A stretch of 64,000 nucleotides of DNA, from contig NZ_CBVJ010000023.1 in the NCBI RefSeq assembly GCF_000513275.1, positions 1 through 64,000 on the forward strand, read 5' to 3'. The stretch's first letter is position 1, and each line of letters starts with the position of its first letter. This document shows positions 51,650 through 60,612 of this stretch, piece after piece. The DNA is from Paenibacillus gorillae (lineage in GTDB: Bacteria; Bacillota; Bacilli; Paenibacillales; Paenibacillaceae). A program made the translations under genes and the position numbers. A model generated the notes under the pieces. The model was not told the DNA's origin, made no database searches, and worked only from the letters and a program-made list of their open reading frames with translations.

Positions 51650-53081
51650 ACAACGGTTCACATTTGACATGGCAGAAAATAAACGGTTATTGTCCGAGCG
51701 AATGTATCATACGGAAGATTTGATGATGAATGAGATCGAAGGACAAGACGGAGAAGGACAAATTACGATTTGCCACCTCACTGGACTTGCCAACGCTGAG
51801 ATGCTGCGGCAGGTTTATGCCTTTTACCCCGATCATGTTTCGCTGCTGCGTACCGTAACGAGTGAATATGAAATTCATACTATCTCCGAGGCTGCGAAAG
51901 AATTAGCCAGCGGCAATACGGTCTTGCTGTATCACAGCAAGCAGTACGGCATTTCAATTGATACGCTGAGCGTTCAACTGCGCAGTGTGGAAGAGCCGGT
52001 CAGCGAAGCAGCGGTGAAAGGGGCCCGCAGCGGCTTCACAGAATCCTTTCGCAACAACCTGGCCTTAATCCGTTATCATTGTCCCTCTCCGGATTTGAAA
52101 ATCGAGTTTAAGGACGCGGGGGTTGTTACCAGCACAACGCTAGCGGTCATCTCCATGGGAGGAATAACCAATCCTGCGCTGCTGGAAGAGGTTCATCGGC
52201 GGATACAGGAAATACCTGTCGACATCATACAAGGCGATAACACTGTAGAGGAATGGATCGTCGATAATCGAGGGACACTGCTTCCGCTTATCGAGACGAC
52301 GGAGAGGCCGGACAGAGTCGTTGCCGCTTTATTGGAAGGGCGGATCGGGATCATCATACAAGGCTCACCGTTTGCGCTGATGCTCCCATACGTTTTTCTT
52401 CAGGCTTTCCAAGTAAGTGAGGACTATGCCTGGAGCTTTTATATTGGCTCCAGCATTCGCTTCATGAGACTGGCATGCGCCCTGATCGGCGCGCTGCTGC
52501 CCGGTTTCTACGTCGCGACGGTCACCTTTCACCACGAGCTGGTTCCCACCTCTCTGCTGCAGAGTATCGCTTCGGCACGTGAGCCGGTACCGTTTCCTGC
52601 GGTCATTGAAAGCTTCGCCATGATGATCGCTTTCGAAATTATGCGGGAAGCGGGAGTCCGTATGCCTAAGCAGGTCGGCCAAGCTGTCAGTATTGTAGGT
52701 GCTTTGATTCTAGGCCAGGCAGCGGTGCAAGCCGGAATTGTATCGCCTATTATGGTCATCGTTGCAGCCTTAACAGGCATCGCTACCTTCACACTGCCTT
52801 CTACCGCGATCAATTACGTTATTCGAATGATTCAGTTCGGTATTACGCTCATGGCGTCAATGCTCGGATATGTCGGTATCGTAGCGTCCGTTATTATGCT
52901 CATGACCTATTTGGCCTCACTGCGGTCGTTTGGCGTGCCTTACTTGTCGCCGGCTGCTCCGTTTGACTTTGAACAGTTGTCGGATATCGTAATTAGAAGG
53001 CCCAGCACATTCAACAGCAAGCGTCCGGGCTTGTTCCACCCGCTGCGCCGCCGGAGGTTTCGGGAAGGAACGCGAAGATGA
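51636..53081 (+). CDS. Spore germination receptor A subunit (GerAA family)
   Basis: 481 residues. A cytoplasmic N-terminal domain (about 1-230) is followed by about five membrane segments (240-440) and a basic tail RPGLFHPLRRRRFREGTRR. Family signatures are DIIQGDNTVEEWI, EGRIGIIIQGSPFALMLPYVF (quoted in part) and PFPAVIESFAMMIAFEIMREAGVR (quoted in part). It is thought to form an ion channel of the receptor. It overlaps the C-subunit gene by 4 bases (ATGA). Confidence 0.93.
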   Translation: MEADEQRFTFDMAENKRLLSERMYHTEDLMMNEIEGQDGEGQITICHLTGLANAEMLRQVYAFYPDHVSLLRTVTSEYEIHTISEAAKELASGNTVLLYHSKQYGISIDTLSVQLRSVEEPVSEAAVKGARSGFTESFRNNLALIRYHCPSPDLKIEFKDAGVVTSTTLAVISMGGITNPALLEEVHRRIQEIPVDIIQGDNTVEEWIVDNRGTLLPLIETTERPDRVVAALLEGRIGIIIQGSPFALMLPYVFLQAFQVSEDYAWSFYIGSSIRFMRLACALIGALLPGFYVATVTFHHELVPTSLLQSIASAREPVPFPAVIESFAMMIAFEIMREAGVRMPKQVGQAVSIVGALILGQAAVQAGIVSPIMVIVAALTGIATFTLPSTAINYVIRMIQFGITLMASMLGYVGIVASVIMLMTYLASLRSFGVPYLSPAAPFDFEQLSDIVIRRPSTFNSKRPGLFHPLRRRRFREGTRR

Positions 53082-54214
53082 GCAGCCTCAAATTCATAGG
53101 GCTGTTCATTCTAACGGTGGCTGCTCTGTTCATTGGCGGCTGTGATGGAGGCTTGGAATTGAATGAAATTCATATTGTGCATGCCATTGCAATCGATAAG
53201 GGAGAGCATGCTCCGATTCGTCTGACGGCCGAGATTTCCAAAATCGTAACGGGCGGACAACAGCCGAAAGGGATGCAAAGTGACAGCTTCTTCCTCTCGC
53301 ATGAGGGAGAGAATGTATTTGAAGCAGCCCGATTAATGCGAAATAAATCCGACCGCATGCTTTTATGGGGACATACATCCGTTATTCTATTCAGCAAAGA
53401 TGTCATGAAGGATGGGTTGTCTCAGCATGTGGAATCGATTCGCCGTCTGAGGCAGTTCCGCAACTCGACATTGCTCTATATGACGGAGGGAAAGGCTTAC
53501 GAGAAGCTGCAGATGCCAGCCCCTAATTTAATGATTACGTCTCAGGTGCTTAAGGGATTGGCTCAGAATGGCAAAGCCAACGCAATGACGATGAAGGTAA
53601 CTCTCATTGACGTATATCGGGATTATATCAATGAATTTCGGGACATTGCCATACCAGCAATTTTGCGGGTCAAAGACTCGGAGGATGACAAGCTTATTCT
53701 GCAGGCGACAGGATTGTTTATATTTGAAAAGGATCACTTGGCCGGGAAGTTGTCGCCGGGCCAAACGAGAGCTTTCATGCGTGCGAACAATCGGATGGCA
53801 GGCTCTCTTGAGAAAATCCCATGCGGTTCAGGCAAGGAAATTTCATTCGAAAATATTAACAATAACTCGAAAATGCATGTGACCCTTGATTCGGAGCAAA
53901 AGCCGCAGGTTAGCTTCAATATTACAGCCGATTTGACGATCACGGATTTGCCATGCGAGGAATTCGACATTACGCCAGCAATGATTCATGCCTGGGAAGA
54001 TCAGTTGAATGAAAAGATTGCAGAGGATATCCGTAAATTCATCCGGTATACCCAAAAACGGCATACTGACTTGCTGGGCGTCGGGGAATGGATTCATCGC
54101 AAGCATCCGCAAATATGGCGGACGATGAAGGAAAATTGGCCGGAGCAATATAGCGGCATACAGCCGAAGATTGAAGTGCATACGAGAATAGACCATTCGA
54201 ATTTTATAACGTAG
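53078..54214 (+). CDS. Spore germination receptor C subunit lipoprotein (GerAC family)
   Basis: 378 residues. A lipoprotein signal ends in FIGGC with C22, followed by the GerC domains: ELNEIHIVHAIAIDKG, LLWGHTSVILFSKD and a C-terminal WEDQLNEKIAEDIRKFI helix. The lipid anchor holds it on the outer face of the spore inner membrane. It ends the three-gene receptor operon and is followed by a terminator. Confidence 0.93.
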   Translation: MSSLKFIGLFILTVAALFIGGCDGGLELNEIHIVHAIAIDKGEHAPIRLTAEISKIVTGGQQPKGMQSDSFFLSHEGENVFEAARLMRNKSDRMLLWGHTSVILFSKDVMKDGLSQHVESIRRLRQFRNSTLLYMTEGKAYEKLQMPAPNLMITSQVLKGLAQNGKANAMTMKVTLIDVYRDYINEFRDIAIPAILRVKDSEDDKLILQATGLFIFEKDHLAGKLSPGQTRAFMRANNRMAGSLEKIPCGSGKEISFENINNNSKMHVTLDSEQKPQVSFNITADLTITDLPCEEFDITPAMIHAWEDQLNEKIAEDIRKFIRYTQKRHTDLLGVGEWIHRKHPQIWRTMKENWPEQYSGIQPKIEVHTRIDHSNFIT

Positions 54215-54229
54215 CCATAACCTTATGGC

Positions 54230-54267
54230 AAAGAGGCCGCAGTGAATGGGAGCGGCCTCTTTGTTTT
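54230..54267. terminator. Terminator after the ger operon
   Basis: AAAGAGGCCGC and GCGGCCTCTTT arms around a 10-base loop, then TTGTTTT; convergent with the VanY-like gene. Confidence 0.85.
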
Positions 54268-54268
54268 A

Positions 54269-55102
54269 TTATTTATGCCCTGCAACCTTAACGGATTCTG
54301 TATATTCCTCTAACGTCAATCCGCTCTCGTGCATGTCGGAGGCGGCATCAATTCCTACATATCTTAAATGCCAAGGCTCATATTTATAACCGGTTAAATC
54401 GTCCTTGCCTTTAGGATAACGGATTATAAAACCGTACTCATGAGCGTGATCCGCAAGCCAGCCTGCTTCAGCCGTATCCGCGAAGCAATCGGCCGCGCTG
54501 CATTTGCCGTCTGCTCCGGCAACATCGATCGCAAGTCCTGTCTCGTGCTCGCTTGTGCCCGGAAAAGCACTGTAAGTACGTGCTTTCTCCAAGCCGTCTT
54601 TTTGGACATAGCCCTCGAAAAGCTGTTTCTGCCTGCTATGCGAGCGGTAGGCGGATACTCCGGCTAATGGCAGCCCGTCCTTGCTTGCGGCTTGAAACAG
54701 CTGTTCCAGCGCGTCCGCGGCTTCCTTTGTCATTTTTCGTTTATCGATGCGTTCATTGAACGTAAATTTCACATCAGGATAGACCAGGTTTGACGGGGTA
54801 TAGTCTTCCGGCAATTTATTATGCTTGTTCACCAGCACAGTGACGGAATCTGCATTGGCAACAGTCGCTATGTCATCGGGCGATTGTTGATCACCCGGTT
54901 TATTTGATCCGGCCTGTCCGTTAGTTCCGCTGTCTGGCTGATCAGGTGTTTTGCCGCTGCCTGCATTCGAAGGCTGCTCCTCTTTAACATTACCGCTGCC
55001 GGGGTTGTCCGCTGGCAGCTCCTGCTTAGGCCCGCCGCAGGCCGACAATAGAAGAATGATGATGACAATAACGATGGATGATGGCATGATGCTTTTTAAC
55101 AT
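54269..55102 (-). CDS. D-alanyl-D-alanine carboxypeptidase lipoprotein (VanY/M15B)
   Basis: 277 residues. The lipoprotein signal ends at LLSAC (C21); a low-complexity Gly/Ser/Pro/Asn linker (about 22-80) follows. The M15B zinc domain has SAYRSHSRQKQLFEGY, SEHETGLAIDVAG (zinc His and Asp) and EPWHLRYVG (catalytic Glu and third His). It removes the terminal D-Ala from wall precursors. AAGGAGAAGTCAAC precedes the ATG. No vancomycin resistance genes are nearby, so a wall-maturation role is likelier. Confidence 0.88.
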   Translation of the reverse strand: MLKSIMPSSIVIVIIILLLSACGGPKQELPADNPGSGNVKEEQPSNAGSGKTPDQPDSGTNGQAGSNKPGDQQSPDDIATVANADSVTVLVNKHNKLPEDYTPSNLVYPDVKFTFNERIDKRKMTKEAADALEQLFQAASKDGLPLAGVSAYRSHSRQKQLFEGYVQKDGLEKARTYSAFPGTSEHETGLAIDVAGADGKCSAADCFADTAEAGWLADHAHEYGFIIRYPKGKDDLTGYKYEPWHLRYVGIDAASDMHESGLTLEEYTESVKVAGHK

Positions 55103-55309
55103 GTTGACTTCTCCTTTTATCGAGGGTGATTTCCCGGAATAAGAGAAGTTTACCGGCTACATGTTTCTATCCAACCCGCAAATGTATGCGAAAAGCAGCC
55201 AAGTTGTATCCAAATTGTAAATTCATTCGAAATGGCGAATGCTACGAAGAGATTTCGATTCGGTCATGTTAAGATGGAAACAGTTATTTCAATGTTTCAT
55301 GGAGGCATC

Positions 55310-56010
55310 ATGCGAAAACAAACGATATTGGTCGTAGAGGATGAGACGGCGCTGGCGGAGCTGCTGATCTATGCGCTTAGAAGAGAAGGCTACTCCGCGA
55401 TTCATGCCGGAACAGGGCGAATGGCCGAAGAGAGGGTGCGGCAGGAGAAGCCCGATCTGATATTGCTGGATCTTATGCTGCCAGACTTGAGCGGATTCGA
55501 CCTATGCAAGACCGCTTCGATGGAGAAGTGGAACATTCCGATCATAATGCTGACGGCGAAGGCGGATATGGTCGATAAATTGCTTGGCATGGAGCTGGGC
55601 GCCGACGATTATATGACGAAGCCGTTTGATGTTCGGGAAGTTATCGTGCGAATTAAAGCTGTATTCCGCCGAATCGAGCTTGCAACCGCACTGGCAAAAG
55701 GCGAGGCGGAGGCAGCGATTGAAATAAAAGATGGAATCCGGGTTATTAAGCGGCAACGAGTCGTACTGCGGGATGGAGAAAAGGTTGAGCTGAAGAACAA
55801 AGAGTTCGATCTGCTGCTGTTTTTGGCTGAGAACCGGGGAACCGTGTTTACCCGGCCGCAGCTGCTGGATCATGTCTGGGGCTATGATTTTCCAGGGGAT
55901 ACGAGGACGGTCGATATTCATGTTCAAAGACTCCGCTAAAAAACTGGACCGCGAAGGGGGAAGAGTCGCTTATCGACACGATATTTGGTGTAGGGTACAA
56001 GCTGCCATGA
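55310..56010 (+). pseudogene. OmpR family response regulator, two frameshifts at the 3' end
   Basis: 232 residues after correction. The receiver (VVEDE, LDLMLPD, TAKADM, KPF) is intact with its phospho-acceptor Asp. The winged-helix domain runs to VDIHVQRLR, then a stop at 55937. Removing the T at 55937 and one G from the five-G run 55956-55960 restores RKKLDREGEESLIDTIFGVG (then YKLP and a stop at 56010), the expected end of the family. The true end overlaps the kinase start (ATGA at 56007). As written the protein lacks the last strands of the wing. GGAGG lies just upstream of ATG 55310. Confidence 0.82.
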
Positions 56011-57488
56011 AGAGGTTCTCTGGCATGAGACTGACGATCCGGCACAAAATGCTGCTCTCATTTACGCTGGTCATATTCGCTGGATTGGTGTCGCTTCTTC
56101 TTGTGTCCGTCACAATTACGGAGCAGAATGTGTCCCGTTTAATTAATCAGGATGTCATACAGCTCAAGAAATCTATTGATTTGTACATCGGCCAATATTA
56201 TTTGAGCAAAAATGTAACGCTGGACCGGCAGTCGTTTAAGAATGAAGCGGATAGCCTGGTGAAGGAACTGAGCTCGTCCGTCAGTGCTCCAATCTCAATA
56301 TATGACGCGGAGGGAAAGGCGTTGTCTCGCCTAAATGTCGAGGAGCTCCCTTCTTCCCATGATTTCGCCGAATCGATGCAGGGTAAAATCGCTTATTCGG
56401 TCAATCGGTCCGGTTCGTCTTCCGTTGTTAGTCTGTCCAGTCCGGTCGAAGCAAACGGCAAGCTCATCGGCATCGTTCATCTGACGAAAAACTACTCCGA
56501 GCTTCATGCATTTACCAACCGCTTTCTTGCCGCAATTCGCTGGTTTGCTGTCGCCATCTTCGTACTCGTATTCTTAACAGCTTGGTTGTTAGCCAATCGG
56601 ATTACACAACCAGTAGCCAGATTGGCTAGAAGCGTAAAACGAGTAGGTGAAGGTGTGTACGAACCGGTTCCGATCCGGGGCGGAAATGACGAAGTGATGG
56701 ATTTGACCCATGGCTATAACTTGATGATGCAGCAAATTCAAGAGCAAATCGCCATGATTAAGCGGGAACGTGATGCGCTGCAAATTACGCAGCAGATGAG
56801 CAAGACCTTTTTCGATAACGTCACACATGATTTGAAAACGCCGCTTACGACGATAAGAGGATACGCGCAAATTATGGAGGAGAACGGGTTCAACGACAAG
56901 CCTTTCTTCGATAAAGGGATGCGTTATATTATCGATGAAAGCAAGCGGCTGAATGAGAAAGTCGTTCAGCTTCTTCTATTCTCCACGTCTGGAGCTGAAC
57001 AGATCGCTTACCGGTTTGAGCGTGTCGGGCTGTCCGTGCTTGTTGGCAGTGTATGTGAAGATATGGCGGTAAGAGGCGATAAATACGGGATTCGCATTCT
57101 TTTCAGGGCGGGTGAGGAACCGCTGTTTATTCGGGGCGACCGGGAGAAATTGCGTGAGATGCTGCTTAATGTGCTGGACAATGCCATTAAATACGGCGGC
57201 GTTCATTCAGAGATTACTGTAACGCTAAGCCGTAAAGGCGATGACCGGTGCCTCATTCAAGTCGCGGATCAGGGAGCGGGTATTCCGGAGGAGCATTTGG
57301 CCCGTTTATTCGAGCCGTACTATCGACTAGCAACTGCTAACCCCGAAGAGGAGAGAGGCAGCGCTGGACTGGGTCTTGCAATCGTTAAGACGATTGCCCA
57401 GCGGCATGCCGGTCAGGTTGCGATTGAAAGCACCCCGGGAAGAGGGACCTGTGTAACGATGGAATTAGGAGGCATTCTGAATGTCTAA
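56007..57488 (+). CDS. Sensor histidine kinase, HAMP type
   Basis: 493 residues. Membrane segment 1 (about 14-36), an extracytoplasmic sensor domain of about 140 residues (double-Cache/PAS-like), membrane segment 2 (about 178-198), HAMP (ANRITQPVARLARSV), the H-box FFDNVTHDLKTPL with H274, and the N, G1, F and G2 boxes (NVLDNAIKYGG, DQGAGIPEEHL, FEPYYR, GSAGLGLAIV). It pairs with the upstream OmpR-type regulator. It overlaps the next gene by 8 bases. The signal is unknown. Confidence 0.9.
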   Translation: MKRFSGMRLTIRHKMLLSFTLVIFAGLVSLLLVSVTITEQNVSRLINQDVIQLKKSIDLYIGQYYLSKNVTLDRQSFKNEADSLVKELSSSVSAPISIYDAEGKALSRLNVEELPSSHDFAESMQGKIAYSVNRSGSSSVVSLSSPVEANGKLIGIVHLTKNYSELHAFTNRFLAAIRWFAVAIFVLVFLTAWLLANRITQPVARLARSVKRVGEGVYEPVPIRGGNDEVMDLTHGYNLMMQQIQEQIAMIKRERDALQITQQMSKTFFDNVTHDLKTPLTTIRGYAQIMEENGFNDKPFFDKGMRYIIDESKRLNEKVVQLLLFSTSGAEQIAYRFERVGLSVLVGSVCEDMAVRGDKYGIRILFRAGEEPLFIRGDREKLREMLLNVLDNAIKYGGVHSEITVTLSRKGDDRCLIQVADQGAGIPEEHLARLFEPYYRLATANPEEERGSAGLGLAIVKTIAQRHAGQVAIESTPGRGTCVTMELGGILNV

Positions 57489-58635
57489 GCAATGGCGTTT
57501 GGACTCGATCTGGGGACGGCTGGCGGTATTGACGGCACTATCTGTCTTGGTAGCGGCGCTGTTTCTCGGTGCAGGCGAATGGTATTTGCGTGCGATGAAC
57601 CGGGATAAGACGATTATTCTCGATCGGTCACTATTCGAAGAAAGCGGATTGAACCGGATTGACCGGATCATTAAGCGGTATAGTTCCGGCTCTATCTATG
57701 AGCTGCAGACGCTGAAAAACGGTACCGTACTTGTATTGTCGCAGCAACAGGGTGAGGAGACAGGCGGCAGCACACTGTCGGTTTTTGATTTGGCGGGAAA
57801 TAGTCAGATTCCTCTGCTAGAAAAGGAAAATATCGTACACATCGTTGCATCGCCGGACGGAAACAGCATCTTGTACCAGGCTTTTCGTAACAATCAGCCC
57901 GAGACCGTCTGGTACGACGTTGCGGAGAAGCGCGAGAAAGGAAGATGGGCAGATTGGGGAAGCTGGATGGTTATGCCTGATGATCGGCAAGCTGTTGAGT
58001 TATTTCACAATTACATTCGTGTTCGCGATCTCGAGACAAGTAAGTTTCGTATACTTAATAAAGTAGCAGATTACAGCATGAATACGCCGAAAAATGACCA
58101 ATACGTCGGGGCGGTTATGAAGAAGGTAATGGCCCTTGCGCTTTCGCCAGACCGGACTCATCTCTACATGCCGTTCTATCGCCCGGCCACGACGGATGAT
58201 GAGGGAGAAAACATGATTTACAACATCGACTTGAGTTCAGGGGCGATGGAGACGATAACAGTCAATGACATTAGCGACATCTACAACATTGTGCCCTGGA
58301 GCGAGAACAAAGTCGCAATATCGGGAAGGATTGGCGGGGTGGATGGAATCTATTCGGTTACAGCCGGAGGCCAGTCTGCTCTGTTGAAAGAGGGTCTTTA
58401 CTTTCAGATGACGTACAATCCGGTCAACGGGATGCTGGCCTATACGACTAGAGGCGACGGTCGGTGGAGAGTGATGGCAGCCAAGCTTGATGAGCAGGGA
58501 CTGACGGATGAATTTACCGTCTACGATAATCTCGGCTATGTCAATTTGCTGCAGTGGAGCACTGACGGGGAGACGCTGCTGGCAGTAACGGATGAAAGTA
58601 CGGGCAGCAATGTTTTTCAGTTCCGCATTAAGTAG
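57481..58635 (+). CDS. Membrane-anchored beta-propeller-like protein of a two-component operon
   Basis: 384 residues. An N-terminal membrane helix (about 13-34) is followed by repeated beta-strand blocks with TolB/WD-like phrases: HIVASPDGNSILYQAF, LALSPDRTHLYMPF, VPWSENKVAISG, MTYNPVNGMLAYTT, LLQWSTDGETLLAVT. These suggest a five- to seven-bladed propeller outside the membrane. It overlaps the kinase gene by 8 bases and so is a third component, perhaps a sensor partner or the main target. The family is not recognised. Confidence 0.75.
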   Translation: MSKQWRLDSIWGRLAVLTALSVLVAALFLGAGEWYLRAMNRDKTIILDRSLFEESGLNRIDRIIKRYSSGSIYELQTLKNGTVLVLSQQQGEETGGSTLSVFDLAGNSQIPLLEKENIVHIVASPDGNSILYQAFRNNQPETVWYDVAEKREKGRWADWGSWMVMPDDRQAVELFHNYIRVRDLETSKFRILNKVADYSMNTPKNDQYVGAVMKKVMALALSPDRTHLYMPFYRPATTDDEGENMIYNIDLSSGAMETITVNDISDIYNIVPWSENKVAISGRIGGVDGIYSVTAGGQSALLKEGLYFQMTYNPVNGMLAYTTRGDGRWRVMAAKLDEQGLTDEFTVYDNLGYVNLLQWSTDGETLLAVTDESTGSNVFQFRIK

Positions 58636-58649
58636 CTGGTCGAAAGGCA

Positions 58650-59100
58650 GCAATTTGGGGCTATCCGCTGGAATCGCTGCACGTATTGGTTCATGCTGCT
58701 GTTCTTGATTCCATGTACTCATCGCTAACACGATGAAAAATGGATAGAATCTGCGAAAAATCATCCTGAACGCAATACGCTCCGCTTTTCCTTTTGGCGC
58801 GCAATCTGCGGCTATCCGCCGGAATCGCTGCGCGTATTGGTTCATGCTGCTATTCTTGATTCCATGCCCTTATCGCTAACACGATGAAAATGGCTAGAAT
58901 CTAGCGAAAAATCATCCTGAACTCAAAACGCTCCGCTTTTCCTGTGTGCGCAATCTGCTGTTATCAGCCGGAATCGCTGCACGTATTGGTTCATGCTGCT
59001 ATTCTTGATTCCATGCCCTTATCGCTAACACGATGAAAATGGATAAAATCTAGCGAAAAATCATCCTGAACGCAATACGCTCCGCTCATCCTGATAGATA
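58650..59100. repeat. Three tandem copies of a 150-base repeat
   Basis: Copies begin at 58650, 58801 and 58950 (periods 151, 149 and 151), each starting GCAATYTG and containing GGAATCGCTGCACGTATTGG (one base varies), GATTCCATG, ATCGCTAACACGATGAAAA and AAAAATCATCCTGAAC. A 14-base start of a fourth copy is at 59101. Differences are scattered single bases. Open frames inside the repeats, including a 202-codon one on the minus strand, look like a by-product. The gap 58636-59583 has no recognisable gene. Confidence 0.88.
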
Positions 59101-59179
59101 GCGTAATCTGCTGGCAAAATTAACTCTTTGACCACATTTGTGCTGGTGAGTTATGTCTGCTGCCGGCTGCTGCAGCGAA

Positions 59180-59367
59180 TCAAAATGTAAAAGTGCAGGT
59201 TGTCAGCCGCTTTTTCGACGTTTTATGGCTTCAAAATGTAAAAGTGCAGTTTGATTGGGCCAAAAAGCCCCTTTTGGACGAAAAGGGGCGGTTTCAAATG
59301 TATTTTTGCATTTTGATTGGGTTTTTAGGCCATTTGGAGCGAATCAAACTGCACTTTTGCATTTTGA
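59180..59367. repeat. Intergenic repeat cluster B, two direct and two inverted units
   Basis: TCAAAATGTAAAAGTGCAG occurs at 59180-59198 and 59231-59249. Inverted copies are at 59301-59316 (shortened) and 59349-59367 (CTGCACTTTTGCATTTTGA). Count, order and spacing match cluster A at 18831-19017. The stretch between the clusters' inner units also contains a CCCCTTTTGG/CGAAAAGGGG hairpin at about 59268-59289. Confidence 0.85.
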
Positions 59368-59566
59368 TTCTGAATGGTCCAATAGGCGGGCATGAAGGAA
59401 AGCTGTAAAGGTTGGCAAGTGTGTGCGGTTTCGTATCTGGGCAGGTACAGCGCGATCACAGCAAGTCCATTTCGAGCTTGTCTTATTGGCTAGCGCGATC
59501 CTATAACCGATCTGTTATAGAAACATCGCAGCCTACCGGCACTCTAATCTAAGCAGCATAAAAAGC

Positions 59567-59592
59567 AGCCATCCGTCGGATGGCTATTTTTT
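59567..59592. terminator. Terminator at the 3' end of the araC-type gene
   Basis: AGCCATCC-GTC-GGATGGCT with a T-run on the plus side and CTTTTTATG on the minus side. It overlaps the araC stop codon. Confidence 0.7.
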
Positions 59593-60483
59593 ATGCTGCT
59601 TGCGGTATTCGGTTGGTGAGCATTTCATATATCTTCTGAAAATTTCGGCGTAGTAGCTGACGCTGGCGAATCCGACCTGCTCGGAAACTTCCGTAATGTT
59701 CGCGTCGGGGTCGAGCAGCAGCGGAAGGCTTTTTTGGATGCGATAATGCAGCAAATATTCAAACGGGGACTGCCGGATCATCTTTTTGAAAAAACGGCTG
59801 CATTCGCTTTTGCTCAGATTGCACGCTGCTGCGATCTCCTCTAAGGTCAGCTTATTCTGATAATGGTTATGAATGAACTGGAGCGCTTGCTTCACGCGAA
59901 GCACCGAACGGGATGCTCCCGGCTGAATGCGGGGGGAAGAGCTTTGAAAGCCTTGGTAAAGTAATGCCCACAGCTCGCAAAGCTTGCTTTTGATAATCAG
60001 CTCATAACATATCCCGCGCTGTTCGTCCTGTTCATGAATTTCCATTAACAGCTGAATCATCTGCCGCTGCCATCCGATTTCCGGAGTCAGATGCATGGAA
60101 GCAAGATGCGGCGGCTCGGTAACGGTTCGGACATATTTCTCCTCAATAGCACTGCGTTCATGGCCAAATACGAGCACAGGATTGAAGATGACCGCAATAT
60201 AGGTGCAGTCCCGGCTGTCTTCATGGGCTCTGGCTGAATGCAGGCTGTTCGCATTGGCGAAGAGGCCGCTGCCCTCGCTTAACTCATATACAGTATCGTT
60301 AACCTGATACAGCATCGATCCTTCCAATACGACTGTAAATTCTACCTCAGGATGCCAGTGGCATTCAAAGAAGCCCTGCTCGTATTCAGAAAGCGAGTCT
60401 CGTGACACCTCGAACGGGAACCTATAATCGCCGTGAAGACGTTCTTCAAAGCCTTGATCGTTAGTTGCGATAGATTTTCGCAT
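59584..60483 (-). CDS. AraC family transcriptional regulator with cupin domain
   Basis: 299 residues. The N-terminal cupin domain has FFECHWHPEVEFTVVLEGSM with metal/ligand-site histidines. The C-terminal double helix-turn-helix has KLTLEEIAAACNLSKSECSRFFKK and ITEVSEQVGFASVSYYAEIFRRYMKCSPTEYRK (both quoted in part). Such proteins usually control sugar use in Paenibacillus. No sugar genes are adjacent, and it is divergent from an unknown gene. Confidence 0.87.
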   Translation of the reverse strand: MRKSIATNDQGFEERLHGDYRFPFEVSRDSLSEYEQGFFECHWHPEVEFTVVLEGSMLYQVNDTVYELSEGSGLFANANSLHSARAHEDSRDCTYIAVIFNPVLVFGHERSAIEEKYVRTVTEPPHLASMHLTPEIGWQRQMIQLLMEIHEQDEQRGICYELIIKSKLCELWALLYQGFQSSSPRIQPGASRSVLRVKQALQFIHNHYQNKLTLEEIAAACNLSKSECSRFFKKMIRQSPFEYLLHYRIQKSLPLLLDPDANITEVSEQVGFASVSYYAEIFRRYMKCSPTEYRKQHKK

Positions 60484-60556
60484 GATATATTCACCAACTT
60501 GCGCAATATTGTTATGAAAAAGGGTGATTTAATGATAGTTTGTTGTCGTTGTTGTA

Positions 60557-60575
60557 TTTATACTTATAGTATAAA
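60557..60575. promoter_or_regulatory. Palindromic operator in the promoter of the 60613 gene
   Basis: TTTATACTTATAGTATAAA is a perfect palindrome with 8-base arms. It overlaps a candidate -10 (TATAGT, 60565-60570) with TTGTCG 16 bases upstream. The controlling protein is unknown; the AraC-type or tandem-MerR regulator beside it are candidates. Confidence 0.55.
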
Positions 60576-60612
60576 CAAGGTTGTGAAGCATGGCAACGAG
60601 AGGGGGAGGCAC

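Noticed and set aside
58237-58845. 202-codon minus-strand reading frame over the end of the propeller gene and the 150-base repeat
   Set aside because: It overlaps a well-supported gene, has no ribosome binding site, and its odd repeated phrases come from the DNA repeat.
58650-59100. Insertion sequence or its remnant
   Set aside because: No transposase frame, terminal inverted repeats or target duplications are visible.
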